A DNA stretch of 7,176 nt from positions 1 to 7,176 of the forward strand of contig JALOAB010000114.1 in assembly GCA_023229045.1 (NCBI GenBank). Direction: 5' to 3'. The position numbers were made by a program, and so were the translations under genes. Positions 5,829-7,176 of this stretch are shown piece after piece (position 1 is the stretch's first letter; every line of letters starts with the position of its first letter). This stretch comes from Fidelibacterota bacterium (lineage in GTDB: Bacteria > Fidelibacterota > UBA2242). Under the pieces are notes generated by a model. That model searched no databases and had not been told where the DNA came from. It saw only the letters and a program-made list of their open reading frames with translations.

Positions 5829-6398
5829 ATGACTAAGAAAACCATCAAAGTTGGTGTACTGGGTCTTCAGGGCGCATTTCAGAAACACATCGAGATTATC
5901 AATTCGCTCGGAGCGGAAGCGATCGATATTCGCTACAAAGACCAAATCGAAGGATGTCACGGTCTGATAATCCCCGGTGGAGAATCAACCACGATGTCCA
6001 AATTGATCGATGAAATGAACCTGCGTGAAAGTCTTGAAAAATTTCCGGGAATGATTTTCGGCACCTGCGCCGGCGCCATTTTATTATCCGAAGATGGCGC
6101 TGATCCGCGGGTCACGCCCTTGCGACGCACACCGGTAAAGGTTATGCGCAATGCTTACGGGCGGCAAATCGAGTCGTTTGTTGAAAATATTAGTCTTAGT
6201 TTTAACGATAAACCATTTAAGGCGGTGTTCATCCGTGCTCCAAAATTTAATAATATCGACTCTTCCGCAGAAATTCTTGGTCACCTTAACGGAACTAACG
6301 TCTTAATTAGATCCGGAAATAACCTTTTGGCGACCTTCCATCCCGAGTTGACCGACGACCCGCGCATTCATCAATATTTTCTTAATTGTTTGCAGTAA
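5829..6398 (+). CDS. pdxT: Pyridoxal 5'-phosphate synthase, glutaminase subunit PdxT
   Basis: PdxT is a class I (triad) glutamine amidotransferase that hydrolyses glutamine and channels ammonia to PdxS. The 189-residue protein has VGVLGLQGAF (8-17), the PGGEST motif (49-54), the nucleophile Cys80 in FGTCAGAILL, the family-specific RNAYGRQIESF (107-117), and the triad His171 and Glu173 in FHPEL. The open frame continues upstream to an ATG at 5739 inside pdxS, but that would add 30 residues unlike PdxT; the ATG at 5829 fits the family N-terminus. No Shine-Dalgarno sequence precedes 5829, so translation may be coupled to pdxS, 19 bases upstream. The stop overlaps the dxs start by one base. Assignment is firm. 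Confidence 0.96.
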   Translation: MTKKTIKVGVLGLQGAFQKHIEIINSLGAEAIDIRYKDQIEGCHGLIIPGGESTTMSKLIDEMNLRESLEKFPGMIFGTCAGAILLSEDGADPRVTPLRRTPVKVMRNAYGRQIESFVENISLSFNDKPFKAVFIRAPKFNNIDSSAEILGHLNGTNVLIRSGNNLLATFHPELTDDPRIHQYFLNCLQ

Positions 6399-7176
6399 TG
6401 ACCGAAAAGGAAAAAAATACATATCGCCTACTGGAAAAAATAGATTTTCCGGCTGATTTGCGAAAACTTTCAATTGAGGACCTGATCGAACTCAGTGGTG
6501 AACTGCGCGAATATATCATCGAGACAATTACCAATACCGGAGGTCATATGGCTCCGAGTCTGGGAGTTGCAGACCTGACAATTGCCTTGCATTATGTCTT
6601 CAATACGCCATATGATAAATTAGTCTGGGATGTCGGTCATCAGGCATACGGACATAAAATCCTGACCGGTCGCCGGGAAGCCATTAAGCAGATCAGGCAA
6701 TACGGTGGCATCAGCGGATTCTGCAAAATTGCCGAAAGTGAATACGATTGCTATGGCGCCGGTCACGCCAGCACCTCAATCTCAGCCGCGGTTGGCTTTG
6801 CGGTAGCGCGCGATTTGAAGAAAGCTACTCACCGGATCGTGGCTGTTATCGGGGATGGCTCCTTCACCGGCGGATTAGCTTACGAAGGACTAAATAATGC
6901 TTATAATATAAATGGTCAGTTTCTGGTGATCCTCAACGATAATGAGATGTCGATTTCCCACAACGTCGGGGCAATGTCGAATTATTTTACCCGCATTGTA
7001 ACCAGTCCCAGCTATCTTAATTTTAAAAATCAGATCTGGAACACGCTGGCTTTACTACCACGCGGAGCCAGTTTCTTCCGCAAACTCGGTCGTAAACTGC
7101 TGGAATCTTTTAAAAATTTTCTGGCGCCGGGTATTATCTTCGAGGAATTCGGTTTTCGTTATTACGGACCGGTGGA
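6398..7176 (+). CDS. dxs: 1-deoxy-D-xylulose-5-phosphate synthase, N-terminal part, cut by window end
   Basis: DXS is a thiamine-diphosphate enzyme that joins pyruvate and glyceraldehyde 3-phosphate to form DXP, the first MEP step. The frame is open from the ATG at 6398 to the window edge, giving 259 codons of an enzyme normally about 620-640 residues long. Visible features are GGHMAPSLGVADL with the active-site His50, VWDVGHQAYGHKILTGRR (77 onwards), GAGHASTSIS (120-129) and the thiamine-diphosphate/Mg2+ motif from GDGSFTGG (152-159) to ILNDNEMSIS (178-187). The segment FEEFGFRYYGPV at the very end precedes the family's usual DGH. The ATG overlaps the pdxT stop (TAATG) and has no ribosome binding site; the only alternative start before an in-frame stop is a TTG at 6386. 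The transketolase-like central domain and the C-terminal domain lie beyond the window. Confidence 0.96.
   Translation, partial: MTEKEKNTYRLLEKIDFPADLRKLSIEDLIELSGELREYIIETITNTGGHMAPSLGVADLTIALHYVFNTPYDKLVWDVGHQAYGHKILTGRREAIKQIRQYGGISGFCKIAESEYDCYGAGHASTSISAAVGFAVARDLKKATHRIVAVIGDGSFTGGLAYEGLNNAYNINGQFLVILNDNEMSISHNVGAMSNYFTRIVTSPSYLNFKNQIWNTLALLPRGASFFRKLGRKLLESFKNFLAPGIIFEEFGFRYYGPV

Noticed and set aside
897..6284. Minus-strand open frames of about 63-139 codons lying opposite the genes
   Set aside because: All lie antisense inside well-supported plus-strand genes and show no recognisable domains; they are shadows of the coding frames.

Overview
The window is a bacterial chromosomal segment: about 0.84 kb of repeat-bearing non-coding DNA followed by seven tightly packed plus-strand genes, the last cut by the window end. 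The genes encode an aldehyde dehydrogenase, a DHH/DHHA1 phosphoesterase (NrnA type), a dCTP-deaminase-family protein, IspH, PdxS, PdxT and the N-terminal part of DXS. The MEP isoprenoid route (IspH, DXS) and ribose-5-phosphate-dependent vitamin B6 synthesis (PdxS/PdxT) point to a free-living bacterium. The moderate base composition and protein style would fit an uncultivated lineage near the FCB group or similar, but nothing here fixes the phylum.

Layout. Positions 1-838 contain no gene I can support. They hold two diverged copies of one roughly 200-base extragenic element in inverted orientation (about 84-289 and 342-558). Each copy ends in an AT-rich hairpin facing the centre, and a degenerate 8-base repeat lies between them. 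An imperfect direct repeat (29-61 and 621-653) lies outside the pair. The aldehyde dehydrogenase (839-2428) is separated by about 50 bases from the next gene. From 2482 on the genes look like one operon: nrnA/dcd overlap by ATGA, dcd/ispH and pdxT/dxs overlap by TAATG, and the other gaps are 42 and 19 bases.

Function. The cluster is central metabolism: nanoRNA/pAp turnover (NrnA), pyrimidine deoxynucleotide metabolism (Dcd family), the first and last MEP steps (DXS, IspH) and the two-subunit PLP synthase (PdxS/PdxT). DXS and PdxS both draw on glyceraldehyde 3-phosphate. Key catalytic residues are intact in every protein except the Dcd homologue, where the glutamate that serves as general acid/base in dCTP deaminases aligns with Ser133, while other nucleotide-contacting positions are kept.

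I see no mobile-element gene, phage gene, CRISPR array, defence system or RNA gene. The two items most worth a second look are the Dcd active-site substitution and the inverted repeat pair upstream.
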